DNA of 64,000 nucleotides from Egicoccus halophilus (GTDB taxonomy: Bacteria; Actinomycetota; Nitriliruptoria; Nitriliruptorales; Nitriliruptoraceae): assembly GCF_004300825.1 (NCBI RefSeq), contig NZ_CP036250.1, positions 1,674,001 through 1,738,000 on the forward strand, read 5' to 3'. Position numbers and translations under genes: made by a program. Below are positions 8,591-17,829 of the stretch, piece after piece; within the stretch, counting starts at the first letter, position 1; every line of letters begins with the position of its first letter. A model generated the notes under the pieces. That model made no database searches. It was not told where the DNA came from and saw nothing but the letters and a program-made list of their open reading frames with translations.

Positions 8591-10615
8591 ATGACCGTCA
8601 CCGCCATCGTCCCCTGTCGCGACGGGGAGACCCATCTCGCCCAGACCCTCGGCTCGCTCCTCGAGCAGACCTCCCCACCCGCGGAGGTGCTCGTGGTCGA
8701 CGACGGGTCGAGCGATGCGAGCCCGGAGATCGCCCGACGGTTCGTCGCGCGGTGGCCCGCCCATGTGCGTCTGCTGCGCAGCGCTGGTCATGGGGCGCCC
8801 TTTGCGCGCAACCTCGGCGCGGACCAGGCGAGCGGTGACGCGCTGTGGTTCGTGGACGCCGACGACGTCGCCGCGCCCGACACGCTCGCCGGGCTGGTGG
8901 AGGCGCTCGCCGAGGCTCCCGACGGTGTCGCCCTCGCGCCGTGGTCACGTCTGCAGGCCGTGGACGGCCGCTGGGTCCGCCGGCGCCGTTCGTGTCGGCC
9001 CCGGCGGGCGGGGGAGGACCCGCTCGACGCCTGGTTGACCGGCTGGTACCACCCGACCAGTGCCGTGCTGTGGTCGCGCGAGGCGTTCGAGCGGGCCGGC
9101 CGATGGGACGAGCGGCTGCACAACAACCAGGACGGCGACCTGGTGCTGCGTGCGCTGGTCGGGGGCACGCCGATGGTCGAGGCGTCCCGGGGTGAGCTGC
9201 TCTACCGCCGCCACGAGGCGGCCACCTCGCTGAGCGACACCCGGACGACCGCCCGCGGCGTGCGTTCGCGCTTCGAGGTCGTCCGCAAGGTCCGCTACCG
9301 GCTGGAACTCGAGGGCGAGCTGCCCCGCCACCGCCATGCCGTCGCCCGGGCGTTCCTCGACGTCGCCGCTCTCGCCGAGGTCGCCGATCCGGCCCTGGCA
9401 CGGCGCTGTCGCACCCTGGCCGCGCTCGAGCGACCGGCGCTCCCCGCCCGTCTCGCCCACCGTGCGGCCGAGGAGACCCGACGGGTACGGCTGCGGGGGA
9501 TCGACGGCGTCCGCGACCGGCTCGAGCGGCGCCGCCACGCCCGCCCGGGGTCGGGGACGGCACGCCAGGGTGCCGCGCCGGACGGCCTCGACGCCGAGAT
9601 CGACGTCGATCTCGACGCCGAGATCGACGTCGAGATCGACTTCGGACAGCGCTCGGCGCGCGCCGCCCTCGACGTGGTGCCGGCACCGGCGTCGGTGACG
9701 GTGACGCCGCGGCGTCCGCTGGTCAGCGTGCTGGTGCCCACCTACAACCGGGTGCACCTGCTGACCCGGGCGCTCGACAGCGCGCTGCGCCAGACGATGG
9801 CCGACCTCGAGGTCCTGGTGGTCGACGACGGCTCGACCGACGGCACCCAGCCGGTGGTGGCGAACCATCCCGACCCCCGCGTGCGCTACCTGCGCCAGGT
9901 CCCCAACCAGGGCGTGAGCGCCGCACGCAACCGCGGCATCCGTGCGGCACGGGGCGACTACCTCGCCTTCCTCGACTCCGACGACGAATGGTTCCCCGAC
10001 AAGCTCGCCCGCCAGATGCGCCGGTTCGCCGCGCTGCCCGCCTCCGTCGCCATGGTGTACGCCGGGGTCGAGGACGACGACGGCCTCGGGAACCGCCGTC
10101 CGCGTCGGGCCACCCACCAGGGGGACCTCCATGCGCAGCTGTTGCGACGCAACGTCGTGCACGGGACCTCCAGCGTGGTCCTGCGACGCGAGGTCGTGGC
10201 GACCGTCGGGTTCTTCGACGAGTCCATCCCCGCCATCGAGGACTACGAGTACTGGCTGCGGGTGGCCCGCTTCTTCGACGTCGAGGTGGTCCCGCAGCCG
10301 CTGTCGCGCTACCACGACCCCGCCGACCAACCCCGCAAGTCGCTCGAGCTGGACGCCAACCTCGCCGCGCGTGACGTCCTGTACGGTCGTCACCGCGGCG
10401 AGCTGCGACGTGCTGGCGTGGCGCACCTGTTCCTGCTCGAGAGCGCCCGCCGTCACCGCGTCGCCGCCTCCGGCGACCTCCGCACCGCCCGGCACCTGGC
10501 GGCACGGGCGTGCCTGCTGTCGCCGACCACCATCCGCGCCTGGGAGCTGCTCGGGCGAACGCTCGTCCCCGACGTCGTCCGCCGGGCCCGTCGCCGCGTC
10601 CGCGGCGTCGCCTGA
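8591..10615 (+). CDS. Fused double GT2 glycosyltransferase
   Basis: A 674-residue protein with two complete GT-A domains. Domain 1 (about residues 1-225) has TAIVPCRDGETHLAQTLGSL, VVDDGSSD and the DxD-type WFVDADDV. Domain 2 (about 376-600) has LVPTYNRVHLLTRALDSAL, VVDDGSTDGT and FLDSDDEW. Between them is an Arg-rich helix region and an acidic linker made of two near-identical 8-residue units (DAEIDVD). Two-domain GT2 enzymes are known to build alternating or two-step linkages; whether both sites are active here is inference, although both keep their metal motifs. ATG chosen at the start of the fold; an in-frame GTG lies 30 bp upstream. Divergent from the GT4 gene at 7331-8473. Confidence 0.87.
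   Translation: MTVTAIVPCRDGETHLAQTLGSLLEQTSPPAEVLVVDDGSSDASPEIARRFVARWPAHVRLLRSAGHGAPFARNLGADQASGDALWFVDADDVAAPDTLAGLVEALAEAPDGVALAPWSRLQAVDGRWVRRRRSCRPRRAGEDPLDAWLTGWYHPTSAVLWSREAFERAGRWDERLHNNQDGDLVLRALVGGTPMVEASRGELLYRRHEAATSLSDTRTTARGVRSRFEVVRKVRYRLELEGELPRHRHAVARAFLDVAALAEVADPALARRCRTLAALERPALPARLAHRAAEETRRVRLRGIDGVRDRLERRRHARPGSGTARQGAAPDGLDAEIDVDLDAEIDVEIDFGQRSARAALDVVPAPASVTVTPRRPLVSVLVPTYNRVHLLTRALDSALRQTMADLEVLVVDDGSTDGTQPVVANHPDPRVRYLRQVPNQGVSAARNRGIRAARGDYLAFLDSDDEWFPDKLARQMRRFAALPASVAMVYAGVEDDDGLGNRRPRRATHQGDLHAQLLRRNVVHGTSSVVLRREVVATVGFFDESIPAIEDYEYWLRVARFFDVEVVPQPLSRYHDPADQPRKSLELDANLAARDVLYGRHRGELRRAGVAHLFLLESARRHRVAASGDLRTARHLAARACLLSPTTIRAWELLGRTLVPDVVRRARRRVRGVA
9587..9633 (+). 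repeat. 24-bp tandem duplication in GT2 linker
   Basis: A 23-bp sequence at 9587-9609 recurs exactly at 9611-9633, giving a 24-bp period that encodes the acidic units LDAEIDVD and LDAEIDVE in the linker of the double GT2 protein. A third partial copy follows. Confidence 0.85.
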
Positions 10616-10682
10616 CGCCCCGTCGGGTCGCCACCGCTCCCGTCCCCTGCTCCACTGTCCGTTGTCGCCGTCTCGAGGAGTC

Positions 10683-12485
10683 GTGTTGGCGAACCGCCCG
10701 TCCCGTCGCTCCCGGCTCGCGCTGCTGCGCCGGGCCGGCAACGCCTGGCGGCGGGTGTCGCCCTTCCTCGGTGCCTCGCGCGGCAAGCTGTTGGGGCTCG
10801 GGGCGTCGTCGGTCGGCGTCGGTCTCGCCGAGGCCGTGCTGCTCGCGTTGATCGCCGCCCTGGCCGCCAGCCTCTCGGAGGGACGCGGCAGTGTCGCGCT
10901 GTCGTTGGGGCCGCTCGAGACGACGGCGTCGACCGTGACGCTGCTGTGGATCGGATTCGCGCTCGCGGTCGTCCGCGGCGGGTTCCAGATCCTGACCGCC
11001 TACCTACCGGCGGCGATGAGCGCCAACGCGATGGCGAACCTGCGCCAGCAGCTGTTCGAGGCCTTCACGCGCACGTCGTGGTCGGTGCAGGCCTCCGAGC
11101 GCGACGGCCACTTCCAGGCCCTGATGGGCGGTCACGTCTCCAGCACCTCGAAGGCGATCGTGCTGCTCGGGCAGGCGATGAGCGCCCTGCTGATGTTCCT
11201 GACCCTGGTCGCGTCGGCGTTCGTGCTGAGCCTGCCCACCGCGCTGGTGCTGATCGTCACCTCGGCGCTGTTGTTCGTGCTGCTCCAGCCGCTCTCGCGT
11301 CGGCTGCGTGGCCACGCCAAGGCGCTCAGCGCGGAGAACGTCGAGTACTCCCAGGGCATGCAGGAAGTCGTGCGCATGGCCGAGGAGATCCAGGTCTTCG
11401 GCCCGTCGCAGGAGTACCGCGACGGCTTCCACCGCCGCATCGAGTTGGTGCGGCTGCCGCTGCTGCGCACCCGCTTCCTCGGCAAGCTCGTCCCGGTGCT
11501 CTACCAGAGCGTCGCGCTGCTGCTGCTGATCCTCGCGCTCGCGATCGTGGCCGTCGTCGGGGGCGACCAGCTGGCCTCGCTCGGGGCCGTGGTCCTGATC
11601 CTGATCCGCTCGGTCAGCTACGGACAGCAACTGCAGAGCGCGGTCACGCAGATGGACGAGCTGGTCCCGTTCATGGACCGCCTGCGGCAGTCCCTGACGC
11701 ACTACGCCGAGCACCCCAAGCAGGACGGCGCCGAGCCCCTGCCGCCCGTCGAGCGGCTCGGGATGGACACGGTCTCGTTCGCCTACCAACCCGGTGATCC
11801 GGTGCTCACGGAGGTCGACTTCGAGGTGGCCGCGGGCGAGGCCATCGGCGTCGTCGGACCGTCGGGGGCCGGCAAGTCGACGCTCGTGCAACTGCTGCTG
11901 CGGCTGCGCGATCCCGACGAGGGCCGCCTGCACGTCAACGGCGAGGACGCGCGACGCTTCCGCCGCGCGGAGTGGAACCGTCGGGTCGCCTACGTCCCGC
12001 AGACCCCGCAGCTGATCTGGGGGACCGTGTCCGAGAACATCCGCTTCTACCGCCCCGACATCCCGCAGGAGGCGGTCGAGCAGGCGGCCCGACGGGCACA
12101 CATCCACGACGAGATCCTGGCGCTGCCCGACGGCTACGACACCGTCGTCGGTGAGCGGGTCTCGGCGGTGTCCGGGGGGCAACGGCAGCGGCTGTGCCTG
12201 GCGCGTGCGCTGGCCGGCGACCCGGACGTGCTGATCCTCGACGAACCGACCAGCGCGCTCGACGTCAAGTCCGAGATGGGCGTGCAGGAGTCGTTGCGCT
12301 CGCTCAAGGGCGAGATGATCCTGTTCCTGGTCGCCCACCGGATGTCGACGCTGTCGATCTGCAACCGGGTGATGGTGGTCGTCGACGGGCGGCTGCAGGC
12401 CATCGACGCGCCGCAGCGGTTGTTGGAGTCCAACGCGTTCTACCGCGAGGCGATCGAGATCACCCGCCAGCAGAGCACGATCTGA
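10683..12485 (+). CDS. ABC exporter, fused membrane and ATPase domains
   Basis: Half-transporter of the type I exporter class, 600 residues; it should dimerise and export or flip a lipid-linked or small substrate using ATP. Residues 1-330 form the six-helix membrane domain. The ATPase domain follows with Walker A GPSGAGKST (Lys398), Q-loop (VPQTPQ), signature SGGQRQR, Walker B VLILDEPTSALD and the switch His in VAHRMS. All catalytic residues are present. Start is GTG at 10683 or the adjacent in-frame TTG at 10686; the GAGGAG site at 10675-10680 fits the TTG slightly better. Its position after four glycosyltransferases suggests export of a glycolipid or glycan precursor. It converges with the HerA-like gene 3 bp away. 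Confidence 0.92.
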   Translation: MLANRPSRRSRLALLRRAGNAWRRVSPFLGASRGKLLGLGASSVGVGLAEAVLLALIAALAASLSEGRGSVALSLGPLETTASTVTLLWIGFALAVVRGGFQILTAYLPAAMSANAMANLRQQLFEAFTRTSWSVQASERDGHFQALMGGHVSSTSKAIVLLGQAMSALLMFLTLVASAFVLSLPTALVLIVTSALLFVLLQPLSRRLRGHAKALSAENVEYSQGMQEVVRMAEEIQVFGPSQEYRDGFHRRIELVRLPLLRTRFLGKLVPVLYQSVALLLLILALAIVAVVGGDQLASLGAVVLILIRSVSYGQQLQSAVTQMDELVPFMDRLRQSLTHYAEHPKQDGAEPLPPVERLGMDTVSFAYQPGDPVLTEVDFEVAAGEAIGVVGPSGAGKSTLVQLLLRLRDPDEGRLHVNGEDARRFRRAEWNRRVAYVPQTPQLIWGTVSENIRFYRPDIPQEAVEQAARRAHIHDEILALPDGYDTVVGERVSAVSGGQRQRLCLARALAGDPDVLILDEPTSALDVKSEMGVQESLRSLKGEMILFLVAHRMSTLSICNRVMVVVDGRLQAIDAPQRLLESNAFYREAIEITRQQSTI

Positions 12486-12488
12486 TCC

Positions 12489-14234
12489 TCAGAACGGCAG
12501 TCCGCCGTCACCGGCGTCGAGGTCGGCGAACGGGTCGTCGGGCTGGGTGACCAGCGCGCCGTCGGGCCGGGGCGGACCCTCGCCGGCCTCCGACGGACGG
12601 GTCGCCCAGGCCGGGAACGGGAACTCGACCACCAGCGGCACCGGGAGCTGCGGCTGGCTGACGATCATGGTTCCCGGCTTGACGATGGTGGCGCGCTGGC
12701 GGTGCACGGGCGGCAGGAAGCCGTACTCCTCGCGGGACGCCTCGGCGGCGTCGAGGCGACCGACGATGCGGATGGCCGAGTTGGCGACCACCCGCCGCTC
12801 GACCTCCGAGGCGGTCTGCTGGGCGCCGATCAGGATCATGCCCAGCGAGCGTCCACGTTCGGCGACGTCGAGCAGGATCTCCTTGATGGGGGAGGTCCCG
12901 TCGCGTGGGGCGTACTTGTTGAGCTCGTCGAGCACGACGAACGTCAACGGGTCCGGGCTGCCGGAGCGTTCCTTGGCCTCGAAGGCGCGCTGGAGCACGA
13001 CCCCGACGACGAACCGCTTGGCCCGGTCGTTGAGGTTGTGGATGTCGACCACGGTGACCTGGGCGTCGTGCGAGATGCGGTGTCGGCGTGGGTCGGACAG
13101 GTCACCCCGGATCAGGTGCTCGAGGTGGCGCTGCGAGCCGTAGAGGCGGCGGACGAAGGCGTTGACCGTGCCGATGCCGACCGCACGTCCGGCCCACTCC
13201 GGTGCGGTCAGCTCGTCCTGGACCCGCGCAGCGATCAGGTCGATCAGCTCGCGGAAGGTGCGGGCCGACTCACCGTCGATCGAGACCGCACCGTCACCGA
13301 TCGGGACGGCGGTGCGCTCCAGTTGGGCGGTGACGTTGTGGACCACCATCGTGTACTGCTGGCGGTCGTCACCGGCGTCCGCGAACAGGAACGGCAGCAG
13401 GCCGTCCCGGCAGAACTCCTCGAGCGACCAGGCGAACGAGGTGATGCCCTCGCTGCGGGCGCCGGTGTCGGGCGCGGCGCTGCTGGCGCCGCGTCGGGGC
13501 GGCGCCCAGAAGTCGACCGACCGGAACGCGCTGGCGGGAAGCCCCAGGGCGGCGTACCGGTCGCGCTGGGTGTCGTCGAGCTTGCGGTTGGCGTGGTCGA
13601 GGAAGAGCAGGTCCTCGCCCTTGACGTTGAAGATCAGCGCCTTGGCGTTGTGGGCGGCCGGCACGACCCCCGAGGTGAACAGGCTGTGCAGCAGGAAGGT
13701 GGCGTAGGTGGTCTTGGTCGCCACGCCCGACACCCCGGAGATGTTGACGTGGGCACCCCGGGTGCCGTCGAGGAACTCCAGGTCGACGAACACCGGCTGG
13801 CCGTCGCGGGACAGCCCGGCCGGCAGGCGCGAGGCCATCCGGTCGAAGAACAGCGCCTGGTCGCGGTCGTGGCCCTCGGCCTTCAGCACGGCCTGGCCCG
13901 GCAGCGGTGGGACGAACACCTCGGGCTCGAACCGGGTGCTGAGCACCTTGGCGGCCTCGGCCACCTCGGCGGGCAGCACGCCGTCCTCGATCAGGAACAC
14001 GTCCGAGTCGAACCGGGCGCCCTCGTGGCGGGCCCGGACCTGGCTGACGATGCCGTAGATCGACACCGGGTCGCGGCCGGGCGGCGTGCGCTGCAACGCC
14101 ACCACGTCGTCGAGTTGCAGGAACCGCTCGGGCGCGACCCCGACCCAGAACTCCAACGGGGTCGCGTCCTCGGTCCCGATCACGCGCCCGACGAAGTCGT
14201 CTCGGTCCTCGGGCACGACGCGGTCGGCCGACAC
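12489..14234 (-). CDS. HerA/DUF87-type ATPase
   Basis: RecA/FtsK-like ATPase of the HerA group, usually linked to DNA translocation or end processing. The N-terminal beta-rich HAS-barrel-like region contains GRVIGTEDATPLEFWVGV and PVSIYGIVSQVRA. The ATPase core has a P-loop of unusual form (SGVSGVATKTTYA, lacking the Gly before Lys), a Walker B FVVLDELNKYAP and a sensor-type ILIGAQQTASEV. GTG at 14234 was chosen because AGGAG stands 5 bases upstream; two upstream in-frame starts lack this. About 580 residues. No NurA nuclease gene is beside it. It lies close to the end-joining locus, but nothing shows the two are functionally linked. Confidence 0.8.
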   Translation of the reverse strand: MSADRVVPEDRDDFVGRVIGTEDATPLEFWVGVAPERFLQLDDVVALQRTPPGRDPVSIYGIVSQVRARHEGARFDSDVFLIEDGVLPAEVAEAAKVLSTRFEPEVFVPPLPGQAVLKAEGHDRDQALFFDRMASRLPAGLSRDGQPVFVDLEFLDGTRGAHVNISGVSGVATKTTYATFLLHSLFTSGVVPAAHNAKALIFNVKGEDLLFLDHANRKLDDTQRDRYAALGLPASAFRSVDFWAPPRRGASSAAPDTGARSEGITSFAWSLEEFCRDGLLPFLFADAGDDRQQYTMVVHNVTAQLERTAVPIGDGAVSIDGESARTFRELIDLIAARVQDELTAPEWAGRAVGIGTVNAFVRRLYGSQRHLEHLIRGDLSDPRRHRISHDAQVTVVDIHNLNDRAKRFVVGVVLQRAFEAKERSGSPDPLTFVVLDELNKYAPRDGTSPIKEILLDVAERGRSLGMILIGAQQTASEVERRVVANSAIRIVGRLDAAEASREEYGFLPPVHRQRATIVKPGTMIVSQPQLPVPLVVEFPFPAWATRPSEAGEGPPRPDGALVTQPDDPFADLDAGDGGLPF

Positions 14235-14354
14235 GGGCACTCCTGGGGGGACGGGAGGCGCCAAGCCTACGTCCGTCCCGCAACACCGCCGCGCCACGCG
14301 GTCCCGGGCGCGGCTGCCCGCGCACCCGCTGCCGCGAGGGAAGCCGTCACGTCC

Positions 14355-14618
14355 TCAGCGGGCGGCGGCGTCGACGACGTCACGGACCGCGGTGGTGATG
14401 GCGGTGTGCCCGAACGACAGGTGTGCACACTGCAGCGGCCCGGCGTCGGCACGCCAGGGGAGTTCGGCGCCGGCCCGCACGACGGCACCGATGGTGCGGC
14501 TGTCGGGGCCGGCCTCGTGGACGAGCCAGCGCAGCGGCACGCCCTGCATGCTGGTGACGGACTGCTCGAGGGTGATGCGGCGGCCGTCGGCGATGGCGAC
14601 CTGGCGGATGGTGCGCAC
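14355..14618 (-). CDS. Small conserved-looking hypothetical protein
   Basis: An 87-residue soluble protein starting MRTIRQVAIADGRRITLEQS. It contains a single Trp-Leu-Val-His-Glu segment and a Cys-Ala-His near the C-terminus (LQCAHLSFGHTA); no transmembrane segment and no family that I recognise. The GTG start has AGGAG 7 bases upstream, which is good support for a real gene; longer starts upstream lack a ribosome site. It lies on the same strand between the HerA-like and acetyltransferase genes, with about 120 and 160 bp gaps, so it may have its own promoter. Confidence 0.6.
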   Translation of the reverse strand: MRTIRQVAIADGRRITLEQSVTSMQGVPLRWLVHEAGPDSRTIGAVVRAGAELPWRADAGPLQCAHLSFGHTAITTAVRDVVDAAAR

Positions 14619-14780
14619 GAGCGGTGCTCCTGGGTGTGCGGGGACGGCCCGGGAGTCGGCCGTCACCGGTCACTGTCGATCACCGGACCCGCGAGCACCC
14701 GGGACTTCCCGCCCGACTCCGCGTGCCGATCGGCCCGTCGGGTCGTGCCTCGGCGTCGGGAGGTCGTCACCGGGCGGCGG

Positions 14781-15821
14781 TCAGCGGCGGGACCAGACCG
14801 CGGTGCGGGTGCCGGCGTCGTCGACCGCGGCGTAGTCGACGACCAACCCGTCGTCGTCGACGGTGAGGTCCGCGACGAACCCGCCGCCGCTGCGATAGGT
14901 CCACCGGCCCCCGCCCTCGTCGGTGTAGGTCTGGCCGAGCGGCTCGATGGTCGGTCCGGGGACGCGGACCCACGCCGCGCGCACGTCACCGGCGCCGGCG
15001 CGGCGGATCGGCAGCGTGTTGGTCAGCGGGGTCACCTCGACGTCGACGTCGAGGCAGCCGGCGAGGTCGTCGGCCGGTTCGCCGTCGCGCCACCAGCGGC
15101 CAGCGCCGTCGCTGGTGAGCACCTGCCGGCCGTGCGGGCCGGCGACCGTGGCCCGGCGGGTGCGCCAGGCGTCGTCGACCTCGACCGTGTAGGCGACCGG
15201 GCCGCCGAGGTGGTCGTCACCGGTGCCCGGCACCTCCCCGAGGAAGCTCGCCCCGTCGGGCAGGTCGAGCCAGCGCACCTGCTCGACACCGAACGGGCCG
15301 TCCCACGACCGGACGGCGTGCAGGGACGGCTCGACCTCGACCGGCTTGGCGAACTCGATCTCGGTCGTGTGCGACGGGTCGTGCAGGTCGCGACGCGCCC
15401 CGGTGTCGACGAACCCGGCGCCGGTGTAGAGCCGGTGGGCGTCGAGGAAGCGGGTGTCGGACCACAGCACGACCCGGGACGCGCCGACGCCGGCGGCCTG
15501 GGCCTCGACCCGGCCGACGAGCAGGCTGGCCAGTCCCCGCCGGCGATGGGAGGCGGCGACGTAGAGCCGCTTGAGCTCCACGCTGCCGTCGTCCTGCAAC
15601 GCGCCGGTACCGACGCTGCCGACCAGGCGGCCCTCGTCCTCGAGCACCCACCAGCGGCCGCCCCGGCGGGCCGCGGTCGTGGCCGGCACGGGCAGGTCGT
15701 CGTCGAGCTCGGGCAGGTCGAGCACACAGCCGGGGTACTCGTCGTAGGCGGCCCCGATCAGCGCGATCAGTCGCGGGGCGTCCTCGTCGCGGACCGGACG
15801 CAGCACCAGACGCTCGTTCAT
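14781..15821 (-). CDS. GNAT acetyltransferase fused to glycolipid-binding domain
   Basis: A 346-residue two-domain protein. Residues 1-165 are a GNAT N-acetyltransferase with the acetyl-CoA loop region RLYVASHRRRGLASLLVGRV and the closing strand LYTGAGFVDTG. Residues about 170-346 match the pattern of the putative glycolipid-binding family (PF06475): WLDLPDGASFLG-type opening, YTVEVDDAWRTRRATV, NTLPIRR, VRVPGPTIEPLGQTYT and a terminal beta-rich RWTYRSGGGFVADL. The assignment of the second domain is from memory of the family's motifs. ATG was chosen with GGAG 8 bases upstream; the frame stays open far upstream but runs antisense to the ligase gene. The fusion suggests acetylation of a lipid-like or sugar substrate (inference). 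Confidence 0.8.
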   Translation of the reverse strand: MNERLVLRPVRDEDAPRLIALIGAAYDEYPGCVLDLPELDDDLPVPATTAARRGGRWWVLEDEGRLVGSVGTGALQDDGSVELKRLYVAASHRRRGLASLLVGRVEAQAAGVGASRVVLWSDTRFLDAHRLYTGAGFVDTGARRDLHDPSHTTEIEFAKPVEVEPSLHAVRSWDGPFGVEQVRWLDLPDGASFLGEVPGTGDDHLGGPVAYTVEVDDAWRTRRATVAGPHGRQVLTSDGAGRWWRDGEPADDLAGCLDVDVEVTPLTNTLPIRRAGAGDVRAAWVRVPGPTIEPLGQTYTDEGGGRWTYRSGGGFVADLTVDDDGLVVDYAAVDDAGTRTAVWSRR

Positions 15822-15914
15822 GTTCGACACTCCGTTCGGACCGGCCGTGCGGCACGCTACCGAAGGGTCGCGGACCGTCCCGGCCCCGCAACCGTCGCCG
15901 CCGTCGGGACCCGC

Positions 15915-16862
15915 ATGGACCTCGCCGCCCTCCGACCGATGCTGGCCGTGCCCGGCCGTGAGCAGGAGGTCCGGACCGGGCACCGGTACGAGTTCAAGTG
16001 GGACGGTGTCCGGGCGCTCGTCGGTGTCGACACCGACGGCCGGCTGCAGCTGCGCAGCCGCAACGGCGTCGACGTCACCGCCCGGTATCCCGAGCTCACC
16101 GGGCTGGCGGACGCGATCGGACGTCCCGCCGTGCTCGACGGCGAGGTCGTCGCCTTCGACGAGCAGGGCCGGCCGTCGTTCGCGGCGTTGCAGCCGCGCA
16201 TGCACCTCGCCGACCCGACGCGTGCGGCCCGTGCCGCGGCGGCGCGACCGGTCGCGCTGCTGCTGTTCGACCTGCTCTCGCTCGACGGCGACGACCGACT
16301 GGCCTGGCCGCAACAGCGCCGTCGGGCCGCACTGGCGGAGCTGGAGCTGGCCGGTGGCGGGCCGTGGTCGGTCCCGCCCGACACCGACGACCTCGACGCG
16401 GCGCTGACGATCGCCCGCGCCCGCGATCTCGAGGGCGTGGTCGCCAAGCGTCTCGACGCGCCCTACCGGCCGGGCGTGCGCTCGAACGCCTGGGTGAAGC
16501 TGCGGCTCGCCCGCCGCCAGGAGGTGGTGGTCGGCGGCTGGCGGCCCGGCAAGGGGCACCGCTCGGGGCGGATCGGCTCGCTGCTCGTCGGCGTCCACGA
16601 CGCGACCGGGCTGCGCTACGCCGGCGGGGTCGGGTCGGGCCTGTCGGAACGGGAGATCGCCGCGCTGGAGGCGGCGCTGACACCGCGCCGGGACTCACCG
16701 TTCGTCGACCCGGTCGAGCACCGCGACGCGTGCTTCGCCGACCCGGAGCTGGTGATCGACGTGCGCTTCACCGAGTGGACCCCCGACGGCCGGCTGCGCC
16801 ATCCGGTCTACCTCGGCCGCCGCGCCGACAAGGCCGCCGGTGAGGTCGTGCGCGAGACCTGA
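15915..16862 (+). CDS. ATP-dependent DNA ligase, LigD ligase-domain type
   Basis: Seals breaks during bacterial non-homologous end joining. The protein starts in the adenylation domain: motif I is KWDGVRAL with the nucleotidyl-accepting Lys28, then RSRNG, DGEVVAFDEQGRPSF (motif III region), LLLFDLLSLDG, EGVVAKRLDAPY (motif IV) and WVKLR (motif V). A C-terminal OB-fold carries VVGGWRPGKGHRSGRIGSLL. About 315 residues equals one ligase domain; the polymerase and nuclease domains of full LigD are absent and the polymerase is a separate gene at 17829. The frame is open far upstream but only from this ATG does it read as ligase. Ku follows 148 bp later. Confidence 0.93.
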   Translation: MDLAALRPMLAVPGREQEVRTGHRYEFKWDGVRALVGVDTDGRLQLRSRNGVDVTARYPELTGLADAIGRPAVLDGEVVAFDEQGRPSFAALQPRMHLADPTRAARAAAARPVALLLFDLLSLDGDDRLAWPQQRRRAALAELELAGGGPWSVPPDTDDLDAALTIARARDLEGVVAKRLDAPYRPGVRSNAWVKLRLARRQEVVVGGWRPGKGHRSGRIGSLLVGVHDATGLRYAGGVGSGLSEREIAALEAALTPRRDSPFVDPVEHRDACFADPELVIDVRFTEWTPDGRLRHPVYLGRRADKAAGEVVRET

Positions 16863-17010
16863 CCGGCCGCCGACCCGCCGTCCGGCCAGCGACGCGACCA
16901 TCGGCAGCGCTACCGTGCCTCGTGCGCGCACCGCCCGTCGGGCGCGACGTCGCGGGCCGCCGTGGCGTCTGCCCACCGCACCGTGCGCACGCGGAACCGA
17001 GGAGGGCGCG

Positions 17011-17829
17011 ATGCCACGCGCGATCTGGAACGGCGCGATCAGCTTCGGGCTGGTCAACATCCCGGTGAAGCTGGTGACCGCCACCCAGTCGAAGAAGGTC
17101 AGCTTCCGCGAGGTCCGGCGGGGGGACAACTCGCGCATCCGCCACCGCAAGGTCGCGGCGAACGACGGCGAGGAGGTCACCCAGGACCAGATCGTCAAGG
17201 GCTACGAGATCGCGCCCGACCGCTACGTCGTGCTCGATCCCGACGAGCTCAAGGCGCTGGATCCGGGGCGGTCGCGTGCGATCGACATCGAGGACTTCGT
17301 CGACCTCGCCGACATCGAGCCGCTGCAGTACGAGTCGTCCTACTACCTGCTGCCCGGCGAGATGGGCGGCAAGTCCTACGAGTTGCTGCGCCGCGCGATG
17401 CAGGAGACCGGCAAGGCCGGCGTGGCCCGGTTCACGTTGCGCAGCAAGCAGTACCTCGCGGTGTTGCGCCCGGTCGGACCTGCGCTCGCCGTCTCGACGC
17501 TGCTCTACCACGACGAGGTGGTCTCGCCCGCGCAGCTCGACGGCCTCCCCGAGGACGTCGAGGTGGCCGACCGCGAACTGACCATGGCGAGCAGCCTGAT
17601 CGAGTCGATGACCGTCGCGTGGGACCCGACCCGTTACGAGGACGAGCACCGGCAGCGGGTGCTGGAGCTGATCGAGCGCAAGGCCGAGGGCGAGGACCTC
17701 GCCGAGGCGAGCACGCCCGAGCGCGACGCCGGTGACGTCGTCGACCTGATGGCGGCGCTCGAGGCGTCGCTGTCGGCCGCGAAGGCCGGGGACGAGCCGC
17801 GCGACGCCGGTCGACGCGACACGGCCTGA
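17011..17829 (+). CDS. ku: Ku homodimeric DNA end-binding protein
   Basis: Bacterial Ku, which rings double-strand DNA ends and recruits LigD-type enzymes. It starts with the conserved AIWNGAISFGLVNIPVKL, followed by HRKVAANDGEEV, KGYEI, IEDFVDLADIEPLQYESSYY and FTLRSKQYLAVLRP. 272 residues is normal. The C-terminus is short and acidic/Ala-rich rather than the Lys-rich extension found in some species. ATG with a strong GAGGAGGG site directly upstream. Its stop overlaps the start of the polymerase gene (TGATG), so the two are translationally coupled. Confidence 0.95.
   Translation: MPRAIWNGAISFGLVNIPVKLVTATQSKKVSFREVRRGDNSRIRHRKVAANDGEEVTQDQIVKGYEIAPDRYVVLDPDELKALDPGRSRAIDIEDFVDLADIEPLQYESSYYLLPGEMGGKSYELLRRAMQETGKAGVARFTLRSKQYLAVLRPVGPALAVSTLLYHDEVVSPAQLDGLPEDVEVADRELTMASSLIESMTVAWDPTRYEDEHRQRVLELIERKAEGEDLAEASTPERDAGDVVDLMAALEASLSAAKAGDEPRDAGRRDTA

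Noticed and set aside
12702-15914. Very long open frame ahead of the DNA ligase
   Set aside because: It runs antisense through the HerA-like and GNAT genes; only from 15915 does it give ligase motifs.
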